24,908 nt of DNA from a virus, in IMG/VR virus record IMGVR_UViG_3300042922_000389, positions 1-24,908 of that record; one strand, 5' to 3'. Positions 7,183 to 15,020 of this stretch are shown piece by piece. The translations under genes were made by a program, and so were the position numbers. The notes beneath the pieces were generated by a model that had not been told where the DNA came from, ran no database searches, and saw only the letters and a program-made list of their open reading frames with translations. Position 1 is the first letter of the stretch. Each line of letters opens with the position of its first letter.

Positions 7183-7617
7183 TCAACCACCTAACTTAGT
7201 AAAATCCGCATGAGTAAAAGAGTAATTATTAATCAATTTCTTAGAATTATCCTTACATGTCACAAGTGTTTCTCTAATTTCTTTTAATAAGTTGGCAGGT
7301 GAAAATAAACTAAAATCTTTTGTACTTAAGCAGTTTTTAAGATTCTCAGTTGATAAAACTTTGGGTTTTAACCATTCAACAATCATCAATTCAGTAATAA
7401 TATCAATTATTTCATCATCTAATGAATTGTTAAATATTTTTAAAATTTCATCTCTATCATATAAATCAATCTTGCATACCTTTTTAAAATTAACACATGC
7501 TGATTTCATATAGCCATATAATATCGCTTCCTGCTCTAGTTCTTCAAATTTAGGGAAATCATAATCAGTTATTTTACCTAAGAACGAGTTAAATACATCT
7601 GAATATGGAGTTGCCAT
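7183..7617 (-). CDS. Probable head-tail connector (adaptor) protein, 144 aa
   Basis: A mostly helical acidic protein of the size expected for gp6/gp15-type adaptor proteins. It contains a repeated helical pattern with the segment DEIIDIITELMIVEWLKPKV (about residues 67-86), resembling the conserved helix in connectors where a membrane-like hydrophobic face packs against the portal. The C-terminus YSFTHADFTKLGG is of the type that often ends such proteins. AAAGGAGTTGAAATATT precedes ATG. It lies after the capsid and head-region genes and before the neck protein, which is the canonical place for an adaptor. Confidence 0.6.
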   Translation of the reverse strand: MATPYSDVFNSFLGKITDYDFPKFEELEQEAILYGYMKSACVNFKKVCKIDLYDRDEILKIFNNSLDDEIIDIITELMIVEWLKPKVLSTENLKNCLSTKDFSLFSPANLLKEIRETLVTCKDNSKKLINNYSFTHADFTKLGG

Positions 7618-7637
7618 AATATTTCAACTCCTTTCTA

Positions 7638-8240
7638 TTATTCTTTGTCCGGTGCAGCTAATTCACAACCAAGAACTTCCTCTAATGCTTTTAGTTTAGA
7701 AATAGAATCTAACACTCCAGATTTAATTAATTCATTCGCACGAACAACAAGAGACTCTTTTACACCACTATTCATCTTAGGAACTTTTTCTCTTATATCA
7801 GTAGCTGACCAATTAAATATATCTCCAATGTTCTTGGGACATAATCTATTATTGTAGTAATGAGAAATCTGTAATGTTTCATAAACGTCATCCAAATCAA
7901 CGTTTTCATATGCTTCATCTTTATCTGCAATTCCTTCGATTAAAATCCAATTCTCCTCCAAAAATCTCTGTTGATTTGATTTCATCGCACGGATATCTGA
8001 TACATAAAGACTCTGCACCTCACCCATCTTGCTCCATTGATATTTGTCTCCAGTTTTATGATTTACATATGTTAATAAACCAAATACATTACTAGAAACC
8101 AGAATAGATACACTATCATCTAACTTTAATTTCTTTTTTTCTACTTGCTTAATATTATTTGCATTTATAGTCTCTGTTTCATTTTTTACAAACCCTTGTT
8201 CAGCTAATTTAGCCTCTCGTTGAGCCTTCGTATATCCCAT
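7638..8240 (-). CDS. Conserved head-region protein, 200 aa
   Basis: The start at 8240 (MGYTKAQ) is chosen because AAGGAAGTATTGAA precedes it; an in-frame ATG at 8258 places the ribosome site inside the gene. The N-terminal 30 residues are charged and flexible. The middle (about 45-75) includes VSILVSSNVFGLLTYVNHKT and GDKYQWSKMGEVQSL, strands that recall a conserved protein found right after the major capsid protein in many Clostridia phages. The C-terminus is helical (VRANELIKSGVLDSISKLKA), ending in an acidic tail. Function not established; it could be a head-tail joining or capsid-vertex accessory protein. Confidence 0.6.
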   Translation of the reverse strand: MGYTKAQREAKLAEQGFVKNETETINANNIKQVEKKKLKLDDSVSILVSSNVFGLLTYVNHKTGDKYQWSKMGEVQSLYVSDIRAMKSNQQRFLEENWILIEGIADKDEAYENVDLDDVYETLQISHYYNNRLCPKNIGDIFNWSATDIREKVPKMNSGVKESLVVRANELIKSGVLDSISKLKALEEVLGCELAAPDKE

Positions 8241-8269
8241 TTCAATACTTCCTTTCATTCCTTTATATT

Positions 8270-8301
8270 TAATAATAAGGGCGACATTTTACCGTCACCC
8301 T
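8270..8301 (-). terminator. Terminator-like hairpin after the major capsid gene
   Basis: Minus strand AGGGTGAC pairs with GTCGCCCT (8278-8285 with 8294-8301) with one G-U wobble that exists only in minus-strand RNA. The tail TATTATTAAA is a mediocre T tract, so partial termination or message stabilisation is likely. Confidence 0.65.
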
Positions 8302-8316
8302 AGAAATAGCATTAAA

Positions 8317-9315
8317 TTAAGACATGTTCATAACGCCCATCTTCTCATTGAATACAAGGCCAATACCAAATTCCTGACCAAACAGATAATTCTGTGTAAA
8401 ATCAGCAGCCTGTAAAGGATCATTTGCAGACATGATACCTGTACCAACATTAACTACTTTAATAGGCTTATCAGTACCACCAACAATATAAATCTTACTA
8501 TCATTCAGTAAGAAGGTATCTGTACCAGAAACATGTCTCTGAGGTAAATAAACCATATTTGTTCCATTAAATTTACCATAGAATCCCATATTATAAAGAT
8601 CAGTCTTAGCTTCATCAGAAACGGTTGCAGTAGTAACCTTTCTAAGAGCTTTCTTAGTACCTAAAATAGTTGCAGTAGATTCTGTAGACGCTTCAACGTG
8701 ACCAACAAGATCAAGTAAGCCATCTTCTGTGTAAGTACCTACGGGTACATATGTAGAGTTTAATCCAGCAGTTGCAGCTGTAATACCATTAAATGCTGTA
8801 TATGTATTGTCCATAACCTTCTTGGTCATGGCTCTTGAAACTTCTGTAATAAACTCATTAAAATCAGTTCTACCTGCTAAAAGTCTCTTTAATTCTTCAT
8901 AAACTTTAACTATTTTAAGCGTGGTATCTACATTGTATTTTGTCATATTGCCAAGTCTCTGTCTACGAATACCACTTACACCATAAGAAGCGTCTGCAAC
9001 AATGAGATTAGTTTCATTTTTCTTCCAGAAATCAACATCATCACCAAGCGCAATATTTCTATAATCTACAAGATTAAAGAAAAACTCATTACCCTGTAAA
9101 CCGTCATGAATAATTAAAGGAATAATCTCCTCAATAATTTGGAAACATTCATTACCTCTGTGAAATGTTTTTACATCTAAAGTTGTGCTACCGCCATTTG
9201 CTTCAATAAGTGCGTCTCTAAGAGCTTCAGAATTCTTAGAAGCATCCGCAAAGTTAGGATTAACTTTCTTCTGAATGATATCTGTAGCTAACTTAATTAC
9301 ATTTAATTTATCCAT
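8317..9315 (-). CDS. Major capsid protein (HK97-fold type), 332 aa
   Basis: Length and features fit a capsid subunit: a helical N-terminal arm, a YRNIALGDDVDFW segment (about residues 86-98) with the G/D-rich turn typical of this group in Clostridia phages, a long spine helix region (VKVYEELKRLLAGRTDFNEF), and a C-terminal stretch with QEFGIGLVFNEKMGVMN. AGGAGGAATTATATA precedes the ATG, an excellent site. It follows the decoration protein and the protease/scaffold in the standard order, and a hairpin follows the stop. No separate cleavage site can be fixed by eye, although a prohead protease is encoded upstream. Confidence 0.8.
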   Translation of the reverse strand: MDKLNVIKLATDIIQKKVNPNFADASKNSEALRDALIEANGGSTTLDVKTFHRGNECFQIIEEIIPLIIHDGLQGNEFFFNLVDYRNIALGDDVDFWKKNETNLIVADASYGVSGIRRQRLGNMTKYNVDTTLKIVKVYEELKRLLAGRTDFNEFITEVSRAMTKKVMDNTYTAFNGITAATAGLNSTYVPVGTYTEDGLLDLVGHVEASTESTATILGTKKALRKVTTATVSDEAKTDLYNMGFYGKFNGTNMVYLPQRHVSGTDTFLLNDSKIYIVGGTDKPIKVVNVGTGIMSANDPLQAADFTQNYLFGQEFGIGLVFNEKMGVMNMS

Positions 9316-9349
9316 TATATAATTCCTCCTAGTTTAATATTATTTTTAA

Positions 9350-9832
9350 TTAGACAACCTGTACCGCATATTTGCCATTAACGTTGTCAATGATAGTCCC
9401 AACTTTTGTACTTCCAGATGTTAAGGTTGCAACAGCATTTAATTTTGATCCTGCCTTAAGTTCAACCACATAACCAAGAGTAGGAGTACCATCGAAACCT
9501 TCTGCTGTTAATGAAAAAACATCACCAGAAAATAATTTATCAATGGTAATAATTTCACCAGCTTCATTTCTAAACTCATCTAAATTTTTCTTTCTTTCAT
9601 CTGCCATAACTTCAGGAGTAGTAACTAAGCCAATTAATGATAATGCAGTAGTTGCAGTAGGAGTAGTAACCGTATAAAGTTCTCTTTCACCACTAACTAA
9701 AGAACCAATAACTACTACATTTCCATTTTCAATTGCAGTAGCGGTACCACCAGGTAAATATTTTGCAGACAGCCTTGCTGCTGCAACGCTTTCACTTGTC
9801 ATTCTTTCACGAGTAACTACGGAATATGCCAT
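9350..9832 (-). CDS. Capsid decoration / stabilisation protein, 160 aa
   Basis: A Thr/Ala/Gly/Val-rich beta protein placed between scaffold and major capsid genes, as in many siphophages where a decoration (lambda gpD-like or larger) protein precedes the capsid gene. The features seen are VSGERELYTVTTPTATTALS (about 47-66), a DKLFSGDVFSLTAEGF stretch and a C-terminal KYAVQVV strand. AAAGGAGGATTTTATT precedes ATG. There is no transmembrane segment or catalytic signature. The call is by composition and gene order and agrees with similar proteins in Bacillota phages. Confidence 0.7.
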   Translation of the reverse strand: MAYSVVTRERMTSESVAAARLSAKYLPGGTATAIENGNVVVIGSLVSGERELYTVTTPTATTALSLIGLVTTPEVMADERKKNLDEFRNEAGEIITIDKLFSGDVFSLTAEGFDGTPTLGYVVELKAGSKLNAVATLTSGSTKVGTIIDNVNGKYAVQVV

Positions 9833-9868
9833 AATAAAATCCTCCTTTAAATTTAAAAATCAATTTTG

Positions 9869-9900
9869 CGCATAAAAATAGAGCAGTACATTTTCTGCTC
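9869..9900 (-). terminator. Terminator after the protease/scaffold gene
   Basis: Minus strand GAGCAG, 8-base loop, CTGCTC, followed by TATTTTTATG. It lies between the scaffold stop (9909) and the decoration gene's ribosome site. Confidence 0.8.
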
Positions 9901-9908
9901 AATTGTTA

Positions 9909-10757
9909 TTACTTATATTTCTTTGCCAATAAACCACCATATGAATCTTCAATTTCTTCATCCTTATGGTCAACAGGTAATTTAACTACTGTGTCTTTTG
10001 ATTTTATTGAAAAGTTTGCGTTTTTCTTTCCAAGCATAGCGAAACATTTTTCTTCAATGATATTAACTTCCATGCCATTATATTTTTCTTTTAGTATTTC
10101 AAACTCTGTAACTCCATTAAGTTGTTTTTCAAATCTAGAAAACACTTCTGTTATATCCGATTCATATTTCGAATCAATAGTATCTTTTTCGAACTTTTGC
10201 AATCTTTCAACTTCCGAATTTGGAGTAGAATAGTTTGACTTGTACTCTTCGTATTCGGTATTCAAAAGTTCAAATTTATTTCTTTCCTCCTGTAACTTCT
10301 GATTTTCATCAACAGTAAGCCACACTAATACCATTTCTTCAAAATCGCTTGTAATAGTTGCAGTTAATGCCGTTTCGTCAAATGAATAAGTATATCTTCC
10401 GTGTTTTTCATCATACCCACCTTCTTTAGTCCAGTGACTCTTCTCGACATAAACATATGTATCATCAAAATCCGCAACCCAATAATATGTTTCTTCAATC
10501 AAATTGCCTTCGCTATCATAAACAATATCGCTAGATAATGCATTATTTAGGGCATCTCTTTTCTGACGATATGTAGCAGAAAATAAGGTTTTTGTTTCTG
10601 GCTCAGTGTTAGTCTGTGTCTTTCCATTACTGTTTGTAAATTCTTCTAATTTAGTTCTTAAACCTTCCTCTGACATTTCATCTGTAATTTCAAAATCAAT
10701 ATCATTTAAAGTAAGACTAAACTCTTGAAGAATTGAATTTCTAATCTCTTCATTCAA
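9909..10757 (-). CDS. In-frame scaffolding protein from internal TTG start, 282 aa
   Basis: Inside the protease gene a perfect AAGGAGG (10765-10771) stands 7 bases before a TTG (10757) in the same frame, giving a protein starting LNEEIRNSIL and containing the whole scaffold domain. This mirrors the nested lambda C/Nu3 arrangement, where the scaffold is made in excess over the protease. The seven-base spacing and an 18-base AT-rich GATATAAATA region just upstream (10787-10796) suggest a dedicated expression signal. The predicted product is acidic, helical and coiled-coil at its centre, with no catalytic residues. The nested translation is inferred from sequence. Confidence 0.65.
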   Translation of the reverse strand: MNEEIRNSILQEFSLTLNDIDFEITDEMSEEGLRTKLEEFTNSNGKTQTNTEPETKTLFSATYRQKRDALNNALSSDIVYDSEGNLIEETYYWVADFDDTYVYVEKSHWTKEGGYDEKHGRYTYSFDETALTATITSDFEEMVLVWLTVDENQKLQEERNKFELLNTEYEEYKSNYSTPNSEVERLQKFEKDTIDSKYESDITEVFSRFEKQLNGVTEFEILKEKYNGMEVNIIEEKCFAMLGKKNANFSIKSKDTVVKLPVDHKDEEIEDSYGGLLAKKYK

Positions 10758-11444
10758 GACTTGTCCTCCTTCCATCTTAGTATTTTTATTTATATCAACC
10801 TCAGAAGAGGATTGATTTTGTATTGCATAATCCTTAAATTCATTCATCATTTGCGTAAATTGCTCCTTAAAATCGTCTTTTGAAAACATGTGCAATGCCG
10901 ATGACTCAAAACATGGTTCAGCAGATTCCAACAAACATAATGCCGTAAACACAAAATCAGATATACTATAATAACCTTCAGTTGTAAAATTACCATCTAC
11001 AACATCAATTTCCATACTGTGTTTTGTAACTTTATTATCCTTTATATGTTCATATGCTTCTTGGCGTTTCCATAGTAGAACTTCAACACATAGATAACGA
11101 TGGCTAACTCCATTGTCTACTATATCTTCCCACCAATATTTTGAAGACTCTGGCACAACACCCACTGGTTGTGTAATATTAATTACTTTATAAGTATTAT
11201 TATCTTCCTTTACAATTTCAATATCATGACTACCGATAGAACCCGTTTCTCTGTTATAATTACATACAATAGGACAGTTATATATTGTGCTAATACACTT
11301 TTCAAATGTTTCTTCACTGATAAAAGAATTATTGCGATTTAAACCAGTGTAGGCAACCTTTAGAATACCTAAATCAAAAGACGGATTAACTGAAACTATA
11401 TTAGTTAAATTTGATTCATATGTAATATTTAATTGTTTTTCCAT
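9909..11444 (-). CDS. Prohead maturation protease with C-terminal scaffold domain, 511 aa
   Basis: The start at 11444 (MEKQLNITYES) follows AAAGGAGGTAGAA; an in-frame start 39 bases earlier lies across the upstream terminator and is rejected. The N-terminal 190 residues resemble the capsid protease of Bacillota phages: KVAYTGLNRNNSFIS, then YNCPIVCNYNR, GSIGSHDIEIV, YWWEDI and KHSMEID at about 141-147, where His72/His142 and Ser143 are candidate catalytic residues, then FVFTALCLLESAEPCFE. Residues from about 230 are scaffold-like: acidic, helical, with coiled-coil text (ENQKLQEERNKFELLNTEYE). A second in-frame ribosome site produces the scaffold alone (next entry). Role: cleaves and shapes the procapsid. 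Confidence 0.75.
   Translation of the reverse strand: MEKQLNITYESNLTNIVSVNPSFDLGILKVAYTGLNRNNSFISEETFEKCISTIYNCPIVCNYNRETGSIGSHDIEIVKEDNNTYKVINITQPVGVVPESSKYWWEDIVDNGVSHRYLCVEVLLWKRQEAYEHIKDNKVTKHSMEIDVVDGNFTTEGYYSISDFVFTALCLLESAEPCFESSALHMFSKDDFKEQFTQMMNEFKDYAIQNQSSSEVDINKNTKMEGGQVLNEEIRNSILQEFSLTLNDIDFEITDEMSEEGLRTKLEEFTNSNGKTQTNTEPETKTLFSATYRQKRDALNNALSSDIVYDSEGNLIEETYYWVADFDDTYVYVEKSHWTKEGGYDEKHGRYTYSFDETALTATITSDFEEMVLVWLTVDENQKLQEERNKFELLNTEYEEYKSNYSTPNSEVERLQKFEKDTIDSKYESDITEVFSRFEKQLNGVTEFEILKEKYNGMEVNIIEEKCFAMLGKKNANFSIKSKDTVVKLPVDHKDEEIEDSYGGLLAKKYK
10765..10796 (-). promoter_or_regulatory. Internal ribosome site and promoter-like motif for the scaffold
   Basis: The minus strand carries GTTGATATAAATA (motif core 10787-10796) and then AAGGAGG (10765-10771), 7 bases before the internal TTG. 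The ribosome site is clear. The promoter role of the TATAAATA-containing motif is a hypothesis by analogy with T4 late promoters. Confidence 0.45.
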
Positions 11445-11463
11445 TTCTACCTCCTTTCTAACC

Positions 11464-11493
11464 AAAATAAAAAAGACTACCAAAGGAAGTCTT
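11464..11493 (-). terminator. Terminator between the 60-aa gene and the protease gene
   Basis: Minus strand AAGACTTCC, loop TTT, GGTAGTCTT (one internal mismatch), followed by TTTTATTTT. It overlaps the stop of the 60-aa gene and precedes the protease ribosome site. Confidence 0.8.
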
Positions 11494-11674
11494 AAAATGT
11501 TAGCTGATTTGTTTGTAAAATCTTTGAGCTATCTATTTGTTCAAAATTACATACTGTATCATTTATAAACACATACATTCCATTTGATCCATTTAGTAAT
11601 TTTAAGCCTAGTTTTGTTAATTTATCTGCCGTATCTTTATCAGATGTGCAGACAAAATTATTATTTGGCAACAT
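11492..11674 (-). CDS. Small hypothetical protein between portal and protease, 60 aa
   Basis: Start at 11674 (ATG, preceded by AAGGATGGTGATT). The composition suggests a small folded protein (MLPNNNFVCTSDKDTADKL, then LLNGSNGMYVFIND), with no recognised domain and two cysteines. It lies 12 bases after the portal's C-terminal reading frame ends and is closed by a terminator. Small unidentified genes between portal and protease are common in Bacillota phages; the role is unknown. Confidence 0.55.
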   Translation of the reverse strand: MLPNNNFVCTSDKDTADKLTKLGLKLLNGSNGMYVFINDTVCNFEQIDSSKILQTNQLTF

Positions 11675-11686
11675 AATCACCATCCT

Positions 11687-13170
11687 TTAAGCATTCTTAT
11701 TTCTATTATCACCATCTCTACTTGCTGACCCCGCATCACTCAATTGCTCATCATCTACTTTGGGTCTGCCCCCTTCGGATGTATCACCAGTATTTTGGGT
11801 GTTACTACTTTGCATTGGCTTCCATTTACTAACCAAATCCAACACTTCCTCAAGCATAGTCATGCCATATGTATCTGCTGGAGAATATCCAAACATGCTA
11901 CAAATAGCAAGTTTTACTGGGACTCCATACGTTGAAGCCTTTAATAGATTATCAAGATATTCCTTTTTGAAAATACTGTAGTATCAAGAATATTTATCTT
12001 AAATTTTATATTTCCAGGTTCTTGCTTTAATTTTTTGTTAACCACTCTTTCTATTTGACGATGAATACTAAAAATTATTTCTTCATCTGTTTTAATTGAA
12101 TTTCCTATGGTTGCGCTTGATGATTTTTCTGAGTTAAATAATAACTCGCTTACACCAGCAGCATTCCAGTATTCTGATTCCGCATTTGCAACTGAATTAG
12201 TTGAATTTGTAGCATTTGTTTTATTAAATGCATATTCATTGACTTTCATTGGAGAAAGAACCAAACCTACCCAGGATGGGAGAGCAGAAGCCATCATGTT
12301 ATAGAACTTAACAGCTTCGTTATAATCATATCTATAACTTCCGTCTTCGTTCAATGGTAAATCTAATGATAACAACTTATAGTTATCCTGTTCTTTTGAA
12401 TTCTTTTCTAACGCTTTATAATCCTCAATATCATATAGCATAGGCAGAAGAGAAGCAAAGAATGGAATATTATAATCAATGCTTTCGTCCATTTTTAAAG
12501 CAAAAGCAAATTTTGAATCTAATTCTTGCCAACGTTTTTTAGAATTTGCTTTATAAATATCATATTTAGAAACAAATTCATCGCCATACTGAGATAGTTT
12601 TTCTGGATATTTATTAAAATATGTAAAATCAAACCCCACACATAATACTCCATCCTCAATGGATGATACCGTACAATATTGTGGATCAAGTTTTCTAAGA
12701 TAATAGCTATCATTAGTGGAATATTCATAATTATATGAAATACCATCACGAACCATAGATGCAACAGCCTTCTGATATTCATGTTTTATACTCATGACCT
12801 CAAGTGTATCTATTGTTGATTTATATTTTTTCTTAAATTTATCAGCATCAAATTTATCTTCTGAAAATTTATATGGTAAAACAACATATGCCAGCTGAGA
12901 CATCAATGCAAAGAAATTACATAATCTCCTATAATGACCAGAGTGGTCATACATAAAATTAGAAGCTTCACGCAAATTCTTTTCACTTGAAGGGGAAGAT
13001 GGTGATTCAAGCCATTTTAATATATCTTCTTTTTTATACTTTGCATAAAATTTAGTATCGTTTCTGGATAGTTCTAAGTCACGCAAAATTAACTTTGCAG
13101 TTTTCATATATTGAAGTGCTTGTGAAAAGTCGATTCTTTGTTGTTCTGTCAATTCAATTTCTTCTGGCAA
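11687..13170 (-). CDS. Portal protein, interrupted by an apparent -1 frameshift near 11964
   Basis: Portal of the dodecameric head vertex, through which DNA is packaged. The first frame (409 codons, 13170 to 11941) covers most of the protein, including helices with YRRLCNFFALMSQLAYVVLP (about 80-99), SKYDIYKANS and PSWVGLVLSPMKVNEYAFNK, and breaks off within the conserved text DTTVFSK. The rest continues in the -1 frame: KKEYLDNLLKASTYGVPVKL, FGYSPADTYGMTMLEE, and the usual Ser/Asn/Asp-rich tail ending at 11687. The join falls on AAAAAGG (11962-11968). A read-through product would be about 494 residues, normal for portals. Translation begins with TTG after AAAGGATGGTGATAAAAT. Either programmed frameshifting, a real mutation or a homopolymer error. 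Confidence 0.8.
11962..11968 (-). other. Candidate -1 frameshift site AAAAAGG in the portal gene
   Basis: Zero frame reads TCA AAA AGG; the required new frame reads AAA AAG GAA. The overlap in which both frames stay open is about 50 bases. The A run allows the Lys tRNA to slip, but the heptamer is not one of the classical ones, since AGG would have to re-pair as AAG. I do not see an obvious strong stimulatory hairpin just downstream. Confidence 0.4.
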
Positions 13171-13188
13171 ATTTTATCACCATCCTTT

Positions 13189-15015
13189 CTATTTTGAATA
13201 TATGTTTGGTTGACGAAAATGAAGTTGTGTATCGGTTGGTTGTGGTTGTTTGGGTTTTTGTAATAAATCCTCTCTTCTCATTATAGCAAGAGCATATGCA
13301 CCCTCGGCAATAGTATATGCAGCGTCATCATGCATAGCTTTTTTATCTTTTGCTAATTCATACTGAACTCCGCCATTTGGGGTATCATATCTGCACATAT
13401 ATGATAATTGCGTTTTAGCTATATTCATGTAAGTTAATGCCAGTTGTTCCTCCATGCTTAATGTTGCAGTATCAAATCCACCATCTTTATTTTCAACCAT
13501 AATATATTCTTTGTTGTCATAGTCAGTAAATTCTATCAGATTTAATTTAACCATTTTAGAAACCGCATCATACATGATTTTCTTATATCCTTGTGGGTCT
13601 ACAAGATGAACAATAGGCATAGCATTGGTATACTTTTTTCTGGCTGTTTCATATTGTTTATGCTCTGGATCAATAATACCTCTATGCTTTTTTCCAAACT
13701 TATCAGTCCAATCTTCCATTAATTGATCTGCAACAGCGGAAATACCACCACCACCAGAACCAGCATCGATATAAAATTCTATATTCTCCCACTCAGCGGC
13801 ACGTTCCCCATTATATTTAATCATAGTCTCTTTGATTATTTCTAATTGTTGAGGCATTGGAAGAGGAGTTTTATTCTTTGTATTTATATCAACCATAGAA
13901 ATCACATTTTCTAATTTTAGTCTGTAACCAACCTCTTTATCATTAATTACCTGAAAAATACTAAGTATGCTTCCATCAAAGTTACGTGCTGGATCATAAC
14001 ATAATAAAAATTTCTTTTTGCCTGTATCATTATATAGTAATGGCTTGCGAATAGTGGAGTTTCTAATCAACTCGTCCATTGTTACAACTGCATTTTGTCC
14101 TCCGCCTTTTCTGAATTTGTTAAATAATTCAACATCGGCATTATCTGGATCTTCTTCAATAGCTTTCATGATTTGTTCTTCTGTTAAATGAGACTTAATA
14201 TGTTCACCATTAATAGAAGAGTGGTTTAATACATCGTAAGCATCTATATCAAAGCAAAAATAATTATTATTACCAGCTATCATTTTTTTGAAAAACGTTT
14301 TATACTTATCAAAAAATGGATATGTAACATCCCCTACAGAAGATGTATATAGTATCTGTAAAGGCACCTGTTGAGGTTCATAATATTGAATTTTTTCTGT
14401 GCTAGTAGAGAAACTTGAATCAACATTAGCGAAATTTTCAACTACGGCAAGTTCTTCTGCTGTTTTCCATGCAGTCTCATTAAACCATACCGCGCCACGC
14501 TTACCTCTAATAGCTTCAAGGTTTGATGATAAAGCTTCTAGTTTTGAATTATTATATAATCTAAATTTACAAGTTGGAGCTTGTAAAAATCCAGTTTCAC
14601 TATTACTCCCAGTCTTGTCAACTTCCCTAGCAAAAATATCTGTAGCACTTTTAAAAGATGGTATCCTTTTCAATGCAATATCTTTAAGTTTATTAAATGA
14701 CTCTACTGACTGAGCATAGGTGTTTGAACTTATGTATAGACTATAATCAGGTATGAGAGATAATCTTGTCATAAAATAAGCTGCCGCCAATGTATCCTTA
14801 CCAGCACCACGGCATTCAGCCCATAGTGCATATTGAGCAGTCCAAGTTTTCATAAAACAATATGACTGATAATCAATCAATTGTAACCCATAGACAAGAT
14901 TGCAATACTTTACTGGATTTTGTCTACCCCACTGGACAATTTTTGCAACCTTAGCATATTCTTCTAACTTCTTCTGACTAAATTCTTTATCGGTCATAGG
15001 TATATAAATTTCCAT
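13189..15015 (-). CDS. terL: Terminase large subunit (DNA-packaging ATPase-nuclease), 608 aa
   Basis: The N-terminal ATPase has a Walker A-like ECRGAGKDT (67-75), a deviant loop with AGK, and a Walker B-like GAVWFNE (174-180) with the catalytic Glu, followed by coupling motif text LYTSS near 222-226. The nuclease has CYDPARNFDGS (339-349, D341), YIDAGSGGGG (415-424, D417) and KAMHDDAAYT (559-568, D563/D564), the RNase H-like acidic residues used to cut concatemers. Length is normal. AGAGGTGATATAG precedes the ATG, and the gene is 5 bases after the small terminase. Role: ATP-driven packaging through the portal encoded next. Confidence 0.92.
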   Translation of the reverse strand: MEIYIPMTDKEFSQKKLEEYAKVAKIVQWGRQNPVKYCNLVYGLQLIDYQSYCFMKTWTAQYALWAECRGAGKDTLAAAYFMTRLSLIPDYSLYISSNTYAQSVESFNKLKDIALKRIPSFKSATDIFAREVDKTGSNSETGFLQAPTCKFRLYNNSKLEALSSNLEAIRGKRGAVWFNETAWKTAEELAVVENFANVDSSFSTSTEKIQYYEPQQVPLQILYTSSVGDVTYPFFDKYKTFFKKMIAGNNNYFCFDIDAYDVLNHSSINGEHIKSHLTEEQIMKAIEEDPDNADVELFNKFRKGGGQNAVVTMDELIRNSTIRKPLLYNDTGKKKFLLCYDPARNFDGSILSIFQVINDKEVGYRLKLENVISMVDINTKNKTPLPMPQQLEIIKETMIKYNGERAAEWENIEFYIDAGSGGGGISAVADQLMEDWTDKFGKKHRGIIDPEHKQYETARKKYTNAMPIVHLVDPQGYKKIMYDAVSKMVKLNLIEFTDYDNKEYIMVENKDGGFDTATLSMEEQLALTYMNIAKTQLSYMCRYDTPNGGVQYELAKDKKAMHDDAAYTIAEGAYALAIMRREDLLQKPKQPQPTDTQLHFRQPNIYSK

Positions 15016-15020
15016 CTATA

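Noticed and set aside
11687-11896. A separate 69-residue gene after the portal
   Set aside because: Its open frame extends upstream to the portal frame and the sequence (FGYSPADTYGMTMLEE and GRP..) is the usual portal C-terminus, so it is the second part of the portal.
12519-12782. Other open frames on either strand inside large genes (for example the 87-codon frame at 12519-12782)
   Set aside because: They are shadows within confidently assigned genes, lack ribosome sites and show biased compositions typical of out-of-frame reading.
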